This document shows, piece after piece, positions 1 to 11,551 of a stretch of DNA of 64,000 nt (positions are counted from its first letter, which is position 1; every line of letters starts with the position of its first letter). The notes under the pieces were generated by a model. It searched no databases, was not told the DNA's origin, and was given only the letters and a program-made list of their open reading frames with translations. A program made the position numbers and the translations under genes. This DNA is from Neurospora crassa OR74A (lineage: Eukaryota; Ascomycota; Sordariomycetes; Sordariales; Sordariaceae), in NCBI RefSeq assembly GCF_000182925.2, contig NC_026503.1, forward strand, positions 620,001 to 684,000, written 5' to 3'.

Positions 1-1250
1 ACCACCTTCGCGGTCTTCTGGCTCGCCGATGTGCCATTCACAGCTTTAAAGCCACTGGTAACAACGGGAGCTTCTTGAGCCACCTCTCCGTTCCCGGCCT
101 TTGGGCTGGCTTCGGCCATCTCGTGGTCTGCATGCTTAGAAGCACCACTGCATCCCTGGCGATTCCACTCGCAGTTACCGCACCGGGGGAAGCCCTCGGC
201 GTCCAGGATGATACACTGCGGGAAGACGCCTTGGCGAGTTGTGCATGACGCGCAAGGGGTTTCTTGAACATGGCCCGTAGCTTGAATCCAACAGCTCAAC
301 CACTTGGCGCCCTTCTTGTCGCTCGGTTCGTAGATGGTTTCCAGCGTCTCGGCGGTGAAGTTCCGTCCCTGGCGAGTCTGTACGTGACGCTTAATCGGTT
401 GCTGCTGGATATGCATAGTCAAGTGGTTTCTTAGGTTGATGGGCCGCACATGACCGACGCACGTACCCGCACCATTATAAACCTTGGGCAGTTTGTCCAT
501 GTCCACGGCCTTTCCATCCAGTCCATTCTCAGTCCTCTCCTTCTGCTGCTGTTGTTCATTGCGTAGTTGTTGCTGAAGTTCTTGTGCCCTGTCGTGCTCC
601 TCGCTTGGTGTCCTACCGCCTTCCCTAGGCCGACTAGGCAACGCGTGCCGTTGCCGTTGTTGTGCTTCCTCTCTCAGCGGCGTCTCCCGCTGCGACGACA
701 ATCCCGAAGTCGAGCCACTCCCATTGCAAAGTTCACCACCGGCCACAGCAGCCACGCCCTGGGCCTTCTTCGCTAACATGGCCAAACCTGCCGGGTCTTG
801 TCCTTTCTCACCCGATGCAGCCTTCCTCCTGTTCTCCTCAAACCAACTCCTCTTCAACTCATCGTCCCTCTCCCTCTCCTCTCGAATCGTCTCACACCTC
901 CTCTTCTGATCCTTCTCCTTGGTCTTCCTCTGCGCCTCGATCTCCGTCCATTGCTGGTCAATAGCTTTGAGTTGCTCCAGCAGCTTGACCCGCTCTTGAC
1001 CGAGCTTTAGCTGGCGATCAGCTAGTTCACGTTCCTCTCGGGCAAAGGCCTCGCGCAGCTCGGCGTCTTCGCGTTCGCGGTTGGCGGCAGTGGAGGCCCA
1101 GTACTTGGCCATGATCTGGTCCCAGGTTGTGGCGTCGAGGTTCATCTGGGTTTCTTCTTCTTCTTGTTGTGGGCCATCGGCACCATTGGTGACAATACGT
1201 GTGGAGCTGTTGGCGCCGGTTCCATTGATGTTGGGGTTGCTGGATGCCAT
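1..1250 (-). CDS. DUF3716-like fungal protein with N-terminal coiled coil (3' end outside window)
   Basis: The reading frame is open for 416 codons and runs off the left edge, so the C-terminus is missing. The start at 1250 is ATG in a CACCATGG context. Residues 1-30 are low complexity with a short Glu run. Residues about 45-135 are rich in Glu, Arg, Lys and Leu with heptad-like spacing, which suggests a coiled coil. Residues about 175-240 are Gln/Glu/Arg rich. A cysteine-rich segment at about 315-370 contains TPCASC, then VFPQC, then RCGNCEW and a last cysteine. This C-x2-C / F-x-x-C / C-x2-C-x-W order matches my memory of the fungal domain of unknown function DUF3716. No role is known to me, and metal binding by the cysteines is inference. 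Domain assignment is moderately sure; that it is a gene is very likely. Confidence 0.8.
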   Translation of the reverse strand, partial: MASSNPNINGTGANSSTRIVTNGADGPQQEEEETQMNLDATTWDQIMAKYWASTAANREREDAELREAFAREERELADRQLKLGQERVKLLEQLKAIDQQWTEIEAQRKTKEKDQKRRCETIREERERDDELKRSWFEENRRKAASGEKGQDPAGLAMLAKKAQGVAAVAGGELCNGSGSTSGLSSQRETPLREEAQQRQRHALPSRPREGGRTPSEEHDRAQELQQQLRNEQQQQKERTENGLDGKAVDMDKLPKVYNGAGTCVGHVRPINLRNHLTMHIQQQPIKRHVQTRQGRNFTAETLETIYEPSDKKGAKWLSCWIQATGHVQETPCASCTTRQGVFPQCIILDAEGFPRCGNCEWNRQGCSGASKHADHEMAEASPKAGNGEVAQEAPVVTSGFKAVNGTSASQKTAKV

Positions 1251-4200
1251 GGTGCCGGCTCTAGCGGGAAGGGCTAACGGTGGCATGTCGCTTCCCTTTC
1301 CACTTGCGGGTTTGGTATACAGTCAATATATGTAATGGGGTGGTGAGGTCCGATCTAGTATTATGTCTTGCTAAGAAGAATGCGCCGGGTGTCCTACTTG
1401 GCCGGTGTCTTGCGGTCGAAGCTGGAGAGGACTAAGAATATTGAGTTAATAAAAATGCACATGAGGCCTGCACAGTAAGATTGGGTGAGTGAGAGTGGAG
1501 GCAAGGTTAGGGGAGAAAGATCAGGTAGGGCCAGACTCGGATGAAGTGGTTTTGTTACCTATACGGTGCTGCATGTGATGGCACGGCAGTGAGATCGCAA
1601 TATTGCGTGGTATACTAATCTAATATTCGCCCTCATGCACTTTCTGCGCCAGTTAGAATTGCGATTGAATGCACAGGGGCAAAATCCTACTTCGGATATG
1701 GCACACTGAATAAGAATAACAAAAAAAAGCCGGAGAAGCAGGAAAAAGAAAGAAAGGAGAAAGAGGAAGAAGGTGCGTGCGAGTGGTGCGGGCGATTACG
1801 TCCCGGATGGGGCTTTATTACTCCAGGGGGGGAAACGGTGAGATCAGACGGCGGCGGCAGTATAGATAATGTAAGTAGATAGATAGGAACCTACTATGAA
1901 TGCCCTGTGCACAAAGCCGAAGTGACAGGAGATTGGGTACGAGGCGAGTAAAACCCAAATGGTAAGTGATGGATGAGGGATGTTGCGGTGATACCTACTT
2001 AGGTAGTTGGAGAAAGAGATAGGGTGAAAGAACAGGTAGGTATTGGAGAAGAACGCAAAGGGCGGTCCAAGGAATCCAAGAGGAAAAAAAAAAAAGTTGA
2101 TATATGACACGCAAGGACAAAAAAAAAAAAAAAAAAAAAAAAAAGGGTATTAGTAAAAAGGGTGAATGGGGATTGTAGGTCGCGCGGTACAAGTCAAAGG
2201 TACCAGACCTTGATGATTTTTTTTCCCTCCCCCATTTCCACACGTTCAGTTAGGCTGCGCATGGAATGACTTCCTATCATTACGAGAGCTCTCCCCTCTC
2301 CTCTATAGGATTGCCGACTGACTGACTGATGAGACAAGGCAGCTGCCGTGTGCGCGCATGGACATACGATAATTAGTATTGCTTATTAGGCCCTATTACA
2401 CATGTGCTGGACCTGGGCGCGGACGTAGTGGGGCGTGGATTAAAGGGAATGGGATGGGCAAGAAAGAGTGGATTAGATGGTGGTTTTGAAATTCCAGGTA
2501 TCCCAGTGTTTCCCTATAGTCAAGTGACCGGAGTACCGGGCGCATACGTAGACTGTGGTGTTGGTACCTACTTCCGTGTGTGCTGTCTGTCAGGCTGTCT
2601 ATAGGTAGGCAGCTGGCTGCTGTAAAACGGAGTCGTCGAGTCGAGGGTTGCCCTGGGAAAAATTACCGAATTGCTTGATATTTTTAATTTGGGCGGCACT
2701 CGTCCTTGATTTGGTTGCACAAGCCCGTCCGGGCGTATAGGGGGGGGTGAGGGAGGGGCCAAGCTAAGGGAGAGACTAGTTGGGGACCTAACAGATTTCC
2801 CAAAATGGGTCAAGGTTGCACTGAATAGGGAGGGATTCTCACAATATCAATACGACTAATCATCCGTCATTGCTTCATCCGTTCGCACTGTCATCAGGTA
2901 AACGACACAACAACGAAAGGACAGATAGTCCCGACGAGCCATGACGAGTAGTGGACGCCGCAGTAGTCAAGTGCCGTGTGCGGAAAACTCGGATTTCCAG
3001 CCTTTACGCAGGGAGAAGTGACGGACCAAGAGGGAACTAAAATGCCTTTCATGACTGCGGCGACTATTCAACGGCCCGCCTGCCCACCCCAATCGATGGC
3101 ATTGCATCCGACCCGAAAGGCGCAGAAAAAGAATATCAGATGCAGCACGAGCTGAGGACCAAAAGAAGGAACCGCCAACGACCAAACAACCGAACCGATA
3201 TCGACCAGACAGACAAAAGGAAAGAGAGACTGGACCCAGCAATTGGATGTACATAGTAGATATATCATCGGGCGAATAAGGACCAGGGTCCCACCGCAAA
3301 CGAGTGGTGAGCATGAACTAAAATGATTTCCGTGACGTATTGATCCCCTAGCCTTCATTCAGTTCACTTGTATTGTACCTATCCATCCCCACCGACAATG
3401 CTGCTCCTGCTGCTGCTCCTGCTGCTGCTGCCAAAAGTGACATGATAATAAAACGTGAAGTGAAACGGATCAATAGTGTGCTGCTTTAGATGAGTGGTGC
3501 TCGGGTACTATTTCCAACGCAAACTCATCAATGAACAACAAAGCTCCTTCCAAAAACAAGACAAAAAACAAAAACGAAGCCTCGGCAAGCTGGAAACTCC
3601 GTGTCCGCAGGTTAGTTTCACATAGTCGTATGGCCGCGTCGAGTAGGAAAGCAAATCGGGAGGGGGGGAAATAAGGAGCGACCGGGACCCGTTGTATTAT
3701 AGTTCGCAAATGTCGCAAAAAGTCGTAAATGTGCAAATTACCTAGTATTGCCTCCTCTCCCATCCCCAGGTCAGCCCTTCCAAACGTGGAATACAAAATA
3801 AAAAAAGGAATCATGAGCTGACTGCATGTGAACATACAAATCATTAATGTGACGAGGCCGTCCCAGGTGAAGATACGATCAACATCCAGGCTGACGGCGT
3901 TGTCTTTTTTTCTTTGCTTAATATCTTCAGAGAATAGCAGAGATTCGCGTGGCGTCAGATGAAAGCTGGGATCTGCTTCTAGCATGAGAGCGAAGAACTG
4001 TGTGCATTATCCCCACAAAGATACACACACATACACACCTCATTCACATTGGCACCTTTTCACATTGACACCCAGCTGCTGTCTAATCTAACAAGTAAAA
4101 AAAGGGGCTGCTGGCATACATACTTTCATACTACCTCTACCCAGCGTGAAAAGGGTCGGTCGGGTGGCCTGTAGTACATAACAAGGTCGGGTATAATTAT

Positions 4201-5690
4201 ACAACTCTCAATGGTACATTACCTTGCCGAGCTTGCCTAGGGCTACCTAGGGAACATGGCCTCTCACGCCACCCGGCTAGGTACTACACTAGAGAAACAG
4301 TGTGTATCACATAAGGTAAGGTAAGTACAGGCCACCACCACCCCCTGTGAGGCTCGGATTTCATGAGCATCAGGTACATACATCCTGGGGAATCATCTCA
4401 TAGTGGGAGGGACTGAGGGATTCAAAACGAACTGTCCTTGCATTTCACATTCCACTTGTGAAAGCAGGTCATTGATGGCATCGTCCGAGGATCATCTACT
4501 TACGAAAAGACTTTGGTGGACAGACCTCAAGGCTACACTACTTAGACCACGGAAATTGCTAATCGTAGTACACTACACTACACTACACTAGACAATGAAG
4601 TTGCAGATCCCCAGTCTACTGCGTATATCAGATACAACCTGGAAAACCAACGCTCAACTTCTTGACTGTGGTCAAAAGAAGCCATTCAGCGCAAACAGAT
4701 GATAAAGCAACTGAAGCCTGTCTGTAAACAGATAAAGGCCGCGATACAAGATCCGTCCTATCGCCCTTTGAAAACGCCAATGCCAAGACCCTGAATGGAA
4801 CTCCGTCCGGGCTCCTGTACTACACATTCTTAACACATACAAGCCTTCTCGATTTGTCGCACTCGAGGCTTATAGTGGCTGCAGCTAAATGTCAGCTTGG
4901 CTTGCATCTTCCGTTCATCACCATCCAGCCGCCCCCCCTAACCCACCAAGTAAGGAAATCCTCCAAACGCCATTCCTACTACTTCTTATATATGTATAAT
5001 GCTGACCGTGATTACTGTAGTAGTCAGTAAATCTGCGCAAGGCATCTCGGTCTATGTGTTTGATTACACTGGTTGCGAAGGTGCTATTTCAACATCAACC
5101 TACAACTAAATTCTCAAGCCAGATAACCCAGCAGCTGAAAGATGCGCGGAATACTCAAATGTAAAGTGGTATAATGCTATTAATGTCTTCTTCTTGTAAG
5201 AGTATTATTATAAGAGAAATATCCTATCAGGTTAGGTAGTTAAGTGTTCTCGTCGTCGTCGTTGTTGTTGGACGACGACATGCCCCATGACAAACGTACG
5301 TACCCCCGTTTCTCCGTCCGTTCTCCCGTGATGAAATGCCATTAACGCCGACCAAAAGGAAGAGAAAAAAAGATGAAAAAAAGGAGAAAAAAAATTGATG
5401 AATTACCAACACGCTGTCTGTTGGGAATGCTTCGCTTGCTGCTTTCCCACCAGAAAAACCCCCGTACCGAAAATCATCAAAGATAGCTGCGTTATGCATT
5501 TTTGCGCCCGCCCAACCAAAACAAGCAAGCAACATGACAAGAGTGCCGTGAGCACATGGTATCAATCAACCGTCTGAAGACACATCCACAATCCATCCCT
5601 TTCCCTGTCCATAACATCCATCTCCTTCTCTACACTTTTTTTTCTTTTTTGTTTTTTTCCCTCAACATGTCCCAGGCCGTCTTAGGCGTT
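1251..5690. other. Intergenic region without a convincing gene
   Basis: This 4.4 kb lies between the start of the DUF3716-like gene and the stop of the Chs7 gene, so it must hold the promoter of the first and the 3' end of the second. It contains a 26-base A run (2119-2144), a short (CACTA)n run near 4569-4590 and several CT- or AG-rich stretches. Open frames here are short and lack family features. The longest, 171 codons on the minus strand at 3470-3985, is discussed among the rejected items. Confidence 0.6.
2119..2144. repeat. Poly(A) run, 26 bases
   Basis: An uninterrupted A run in intergenic DNA upstream of the DUF3716-like gene. Such long homopolymers are common in this window and vary easily in length. 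Confidence 0.95.
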
Positions 5691-6838
5691 CTAATACCTC
5701 AAGGACTGCCTGTTGGGACTAGGCGTATACCCATGACTCTCCCGTCTGTGATGTCCTCCCTCATAACCGCTGGCGCTCGCACCACTTCCCGTTCCGGGCC
5801 CGGAAGCATAATGGCCTTCGTAAATCGGATCCGCATAGACCGTCGCCCTCCTGTCCTCCTCCGGACCCTGTGGCAGCAACTCCTTGACCTCCCAGTTGTT
5901 CATCCTCGTGCCCACCGAAAACTCCAAGTCCTCCTTGGTGATCGAGTCCCAGTACTTGTACACCATCATCACGGCCAGCAAGTTGCACGTCGTGGCGAAG
6001 AAGAGACCGTCCAGGTAGTGCGAGATGCCCTCGCAGATGGGCGAGCTGAACGCGTAAAGGATGACTTGGCCGGCAATGAAGAAGAAGAGGCCGAAGGCAA
6101 TGTCACCCAGAGGCCAACGGTCCTGGAGAGTGCGGGTAACGAGGATGATCTGCATCACTACGTAGAGTAGGAGCTGGAGGGCGTTGAGAAAGTAGAGCAC
6201 GACAAATATGCCGACGGTGTTGGTGGGACCCAAGCCGGCCCAGGATTTGAACGTGGCGAGACCGACGAGGAAGGAGATGACGAAAGCGACGAAGGAGCAG
6301 AGGCGGAGCATCCATAACGAGAGAGGAGTGCCGTCCTCATAGAGCTGGAAGCCGACGAAGCCGTTAATCACTAGGCAGGTGACCAGGGCGGAGGCGAGAC
6401 CAGCTTGCACGGCGACGAAGTAGGGGTAAGAGCCCGAGTGCGGGGGGATGACGCCGGCATCGATACAGAGGGAGAGGAAGGTGAGGATCATGTAAAGGTA
6501 GAAGAAGGTGGTGATTTCTTTGCGGCCTGTTGGACACATTTATTCTCGTTAACACGCATTCCCTCCATGCCAAATCGAGAAATTGAAGAAGACGTACCGA
6601 CAGCAGTGAACTTCCCCCTCACATGCAACAACATGACCACCGTCATGACTAGAGCAACAATGTGCATCACGCTTGCCGCGCCCTGGAAGATGATGGTGTT
6701 GGCCACCTCAATGTTGCGCGCATAGCAGTCCGGCTCAATGCCGACGCCGGTGGCAATCGATGTTATCGGGCCAACTGACGCGCATAGAGGAATAGGCGCC
6801 ATGCGACATATGCTGCTGAAATCTCCGAATTTGCCCAT
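5691..6838 (-). CDS. chs7: Chitin synthase export chaperone, Chs7 family
   Basis: Two exons, 6838-6598 and 6526-5691, with a 71-bp intron (donor GTACGT, acceptor CAACAG) encode 358 residues, a normal length for the family. The protein starts MGKFGDFSSICRMAPIPLCA, a hallmark N-terminus of fungal Chs7 proteins, and carries about seven hydrophobic segments followed by a polar Gly/Ser/Tyr-rich tail. Chs7 proteins sit in the endoplasmic reticulum membrane and are needed for chitin synthases (yeast Chs3 and relatives) to leave it, so they support wall chitin at growing tips and septa. The Neurospora orthologue has been called cse-7. Splicing keeps the frame (Gly split by the intron, then RKEITTFF). 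Identification is by direct recognition of the protein and is strong. Confidence 0.96.
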
Positions 6839-8502
6839 GGTTGGCGATATATGAGGCCGTCGAGGGCCGGGTCAAGCTAAGCGTCGTTCGGCGAGGGCTT
6901 CGTGGGTGTCGTCGGGTCCGGGGGATAAAAAAAAAGGAAAAAGCGACGCAACGGGGCGGGGCCGAGAGAGAGGACAGGGGGATTTGTCGGCTCGGTGTCA
7001 ATTCACGGCCTCGGCAGGTTCGACAACTCGAACTGTCGTCGCGGGAGGGAAAAAAAATAATAATAATCAAGGTGCGTGAGATTAGGGAGAAGATTGTGTC
7101 TCTTTTTGTATTCTTGTCTCGGTTTGTTCAAGTGAGACGGGCGCCTAGTGGAGTCTGTGCTACTGTAAAATAGTCCCGAGTCTGGAATGGGCGGGAAAGA
7201 GACGAGAGGTTGCCGTTGAGCGAAGGTCGGACAAGCGCGCTGTGTAATTCGGATACGCGATAGAATACCTATTGATTGGCGAAAACGAAAGTGTTGATGA
7301 AGATGTTTCAACGAATGTGTTTCGGTGGTTGATTTGACTTGACGACGACGACAACAACAACGAGAGAAGTTGGACGACCAGCCACCCGAGAAATGCGTAA
7401 CGAAAACAGGCTTCCCCGCCGTGTCCCCCGTGTTGTTTGGTTGCGTTGCGACTGTAAGAAACGGGAAAGCTGAAAGATGAACTGAGGGCCAGTGCAGTGT
7501 GGACGCTGTGTGGGACTGACTGACTGCCTTGGGAAGCGCAGCTGGGGGAGGAGGGGGGGGCGCTGGCTGTCCCAAGATGGATGGGCGACCCACGGGCAGA
7601 AAAGGGAGAATCGGGGCACAGTCAGGGAATAATGACCAGGTGCCGCCCCATCTGGCTGCCCGTCATTTGGATGCCAAGAGAGCCAGGATATCCAGCTGGC
7701 AAATCGGCAACTATCACTTGACCCAGTGGAGTGAAGTAGCAGTATGGGCGCCCCGCCAAGCATCCGCTTCTCCGTCCATTTGGCTTGTGATCTTCAAGAT
7801 CTTCAATATAAAACTCCCTTTTCCAACCTCCACGCCATTCCACGATCTTCACCTTGACGTCTTGTGAATATTCACTGCCTCACTCACTCTTGGAACTGGC
7901 GACGAACTGATCACCATTTAAGATACATCAAGAGTACTCTTTCTACACTCTCCTTTTCTTTTACCAAGTAGGTAATTACGGCCAACCAACCAACAACTTA
8001 CAACCATGATACCCTGTGCTCTGCTCCTCCTCCCTCAGTCAGCTCTCGCCATACAAATGTCAACCACATATCTCGTCCATCCTGCACAGCCCAGTACACC
8101 ACTTTCTTTGCAAAGCCCACACAGTTTAGTAACATTTTATGAAGAACAGACAAAGAAGAACATTATCGTGTCCATGCTATCAAGTTGATTTCCCTTTGCT
8201 CTTGTACACTTCACCATCCCTTCCCAAACGCCATTCGTAAATGGATATATCAAACCACCGTAGCCGCCTCATGCCCTGGTCTTTAATGCGTTATCATGCC
8301 ATCGTTGACATTGCCACCATTCCCTTCCGTCCTCATTCTTGGTCTCTATGCGTGTTTCCAGACAGACAATGCTTCAGTGGGTTAAGTAAACACCGTCTAT
8401 CAATGACCCAGCCCAGCCAATGCAAAATGCTCAACCGTCTTGTTATACACCAACTTCTGTGCCCGTACACACACATCGAGTCATTAAAAGTCATCATCAT
8501 AG
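6839..8502. other. Intergenic region: Chs7 promoter and alpha-arrestin 3' end
   Basis: This 1.7 kb separates two minus-strand genes. The side next to 6839 should be the Chs7 5' leader and promoter, and the side next to 8502 the 3' UTR of the alpha-arrestin gene. A short G run lies near 7551-7560 and small triplet repeats near 7340-7360. I see no protein-coding signal beyond short frames. Confidence 0.6.
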
Positions 8503-11500
8503 TCATCTCCTCCTACTATTCAGAGAGCCCATGTCGAGTCGCATCACAGGGCGATCAATCTCCAAGCTCCGACTCGGAATGAGCCTGCCGCCTGGTGTCC
8601 TTGGGTTGGCAACATTGACTCGGCCACGACGATGCGGCCTTACCGGTCCCTCTTCTTCGTCCGCGCTTCCTGACGAGTCATCCTCGTAGTCTTTGTTGGC
8701 TGGCAAATCAGAGCCAGTTACCACTTCATTGGAGTCAAAGAAGCCTTCGTTTCCGCTGGTCGGCCTAGGGATGCCTCTCACTGTGGCAACACTCTCCTGG
8801 CTGCCGCTTCGGTCACCCATCTGTGGTCGCCCGGTGTCCTCATAGTCTGCAAGCCTGGCAAAATAGTCTGCCAGGCCGTCAACACTAGGCGTACCAATGA
8901 TGGCGTCGTATTGGGGCGGCGGCGTCATCAAATCGGCTTGAAGCGGCGGCGGGGGCTCGTCAGCATCAAATGCCGGTGGGTTGTATGATGGGCAGCGGAT
9001 AAGGTGCATGGGCCGTTGCCGTTCGAGAGGGCTCGGTAGCGTGTGGCCCCGGGCTCGGTTCACAGGCAAGCCACCAGACTCCCGTGAATCATGGACATGA
9101 GCGGCTTGAGGGATTGAAGGTAAGACCGATGCGCTGAGCCTGTTGAGGCCCAGTCGACTGCCACTAGGGCTCAGGACATCTTGCTCCACGAGCTGCAACT
9201 GTCCAAGCGGGCTGGATGCACTCCTGTCCACGACATCGGCATCAGGACAACCACAGGATGTCTGTTGACGCTCGAAGGGCATGGATCCATCTGAACCGTA
9301 TTGAGGAAGTGCGGTATTTGCCTGCGTCGCGCGACAGTTCAGTACAGTAAACGGGCTGTCAATGCTGATTTCGAAATGGCGTCTACGCTTGCCCAAGGGG
9401 TCTTCAGGATCCAGTCGAGATATCCTCATGACAATCTGTTGTGGAGTGTTAGTGAATGACATTCCGCGGGCTTCTTTCCGGGGAAATGGCACATACCTTG
9501 ATCCAGTGAAACACATTGACATTCTTCCAACTGCAGTCTGGGTGAAGCCGGAGGTTCTTATCCCGGTTCATCATGGCGCATGTGGGGATTTGTACATTCA
9601 TCTCAAGCTCGGTACTGCCCCAGAAGGTCTCCAAGCCAAGATCCAGATCACCCAGCAAGTTCTCAGTCTGGTTCGGCAACGGTGGCAGTGGCGCGTTTGT
9701 CCTGGCTGCTTGCACCATCCTTCGCGCTGCCGCGGACCGCCTGGCCTCTTCTCGTTGCTCAGGGCTTAGTTCACCACCGCTCAGTATGCGGAAGTCGCTG
9801 GATTCATACTGCTTGTCAAGAGGTTTCCCAGCAGATTTTTCGAGCAACAAGATCTTTCTCCCAGCATCCTTGCGGGTTACGTGCCTGTCGTTGGTCCAAT
9901 ACTCAATGTTCTCCGTCACAAACACCTTAAGCTTGTGTACTTGAACCTTGGCCAGCGGGGTGAGCTTGAAGGCAATGGGGATCTTGGCGCCAAGGGGAAA
10001 GCTCTTGCCAGAGATCATGATGTCGTAGTGCAGCTGATCTTCCCATTGCCTGCTAATAGAAATGGGTTCTGACATTTCAAGCGACATGGAATCCGGCAAA
10101 CGAACGATGGACACCTCCTTGGTGCCGTGAAGATTGGGCTTGAAGGCACCCGCACGCTCTACCATTGCTTCCAACTCCCACTTGACAGATCCGTACTGCA
10201 GCTTGGTGGTCTCCAACTGGTGATGGTCAATGGGCAGCTCAAACGTGTACTCGTATGTGCCAGGCTGGAACACCTTGTACCCCTTTGCATAGATCTGGTT
10301 TGCAAAGGGAGAGTCGCCTTTACCAAAACTCCGAGAGTTGACAGAATTAAGCGAGAGCCTCTTGAGCTCCTTGGCAGTCAGGCTGGTTGAGTGCCGGCTC
10401 TTGCCGGTAAGGTGGGAGAAGGAGCCGTTGGAGAAGTTGGAGGACAGAGAGCTCCGAGGGTTGTGGCTGCACCCACTTCCCTTGAGCGAGTATGTGCACT
10501 GGTTTCCATATTCCGTCTCCCACTGCCCGCCATGAATTGCCTGGAAGAAGACCAACGACTGTGTTCGCAGGACCTGCTCCTCATATGTTTCTGTCTTGTT
10601 GGGTGGAATTCCTTCTGGCCATTCTGTCCTCGCTTTACCTACGAGCTTTAATGTCACAGACTTGAGCTTAACGTTCTTTGACACGTTCAGCTGGAGTTTT
10701 CCGCGGAGTAAAGCGGATGCGCCGTGACTTTCTTCCCGGGCACGGTCATTATGGTCGAACCCAGTCAAGAAGACATTGGGCTCCGCCAACACTATCGAAC
10801 ATGTTACACCGCTTCCGGATGCAACAGGCTTCTGGACTTCGGTGATTGATGAACTTGCCGACTTGCAAGTGCAAGCAGACATGACGCTATTCCGGTTGTT
10901 GGGTAGCAGCACCATGGGAGATGCGGGTGTAGGAGCGACGGCAGTCATGGCGGACTGGTCGACTGTGGGCTCCGGACGTACTGTTGGCTCGTATTTGGAT
11001 CTGCGAAGGTGCCCGATCAAACTCGACGCCCTCGATCTCCTCGTCCTGGGGGCGGTATCGGTGGTTTGGGACGCCAGCGTGGATGATTTTGGTGATTTCC
11101 TTGCCTTGATGGAGAAGACAGACAAGACCTTGTCTATGACTTTGTGGACCGCCTCCCCGGCCGGGGGTAGTAAACGAACGGGTGGAAGCTGCTCGGATCT
11201 TCTCCGTCGAGCTTTCTCCTCGATTTTTCGACGCTTGTTGTGCTTCTTCTCCGCCTTTTTCCTCGCTTTCCTGTCCTTGTGCTCCTTTCGCTTCCGGACC
11301 TTTTCGGCAAGGGGGTCAGGTCGTAGCTCGTGCGGAATAAAACCGGGGGGATATGCTACAATGTGAATTGAGTGTGGGCGGCGTTGACGAGGCCCTATCA
11401 AGGGACTGGGAAAAGAAGGGATTGTTGGGGATGCTGAAGCGTTGCGCCCGTTGCGACCTGTGGTAGGGGTGTAGTAGATGGATCCACGAGAAGATGACGA

Positions 11501-11551
11501 GTACGGCTGACGTCGCTGTCGAATACGTTGCTGGGGGCCTGTTGAATACAT
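8503..11551 (-). CDS. Alpha-arrestin (arrestin-related trafficking adaptor)
   Basis: Exons 11551-9497 and 9435-8503, joined over a 61-bp intron (donor GTATGT, CACTAAC branch site, CAACAG acceptor, phase 0), encode 995 residues. Residues about 85-120 are very rich in Lys/Arg. An arrestin-N-like beta region spans about 250-480 (VTCSIVLAEPNVFLTG, LRGKLQLNVSKNVKLKSVTL) and an arrestin-C-like region about 500-740 (SGKSFPLGAKIPIAFKLTPL, VFVTENIEYW). An LPQY at about 728-731 and a PPQY at about 858-861 fit ligands for WW domains of Nedd4/Rsp5-type ubiquitin ligases. Alpha-arrestins of this kind recruit the ligase to plasma-membrane transporters or receptors so that these are ubiquitinated and taken up. 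The specific fungal subgroup is not clear to me, so no symbol is given. The ATG at 11551 follows an ACA context and opens the longest frame. Confidence 0.93.

Noticed and set aside
3470-3985. 171-codon minus-strand frame with two hydrophobic stretches
   Set aside because: It has an ATG but no recognisable family. Frames of this length arise by chance several times in the gene-free parts of the window, and no splice partners were found.
10776-11366. 196-codon plus-strand frame
   Set aside because: Antisense to the Lys/Arg-rich arm of the alpha-arrestin gene, without own features.
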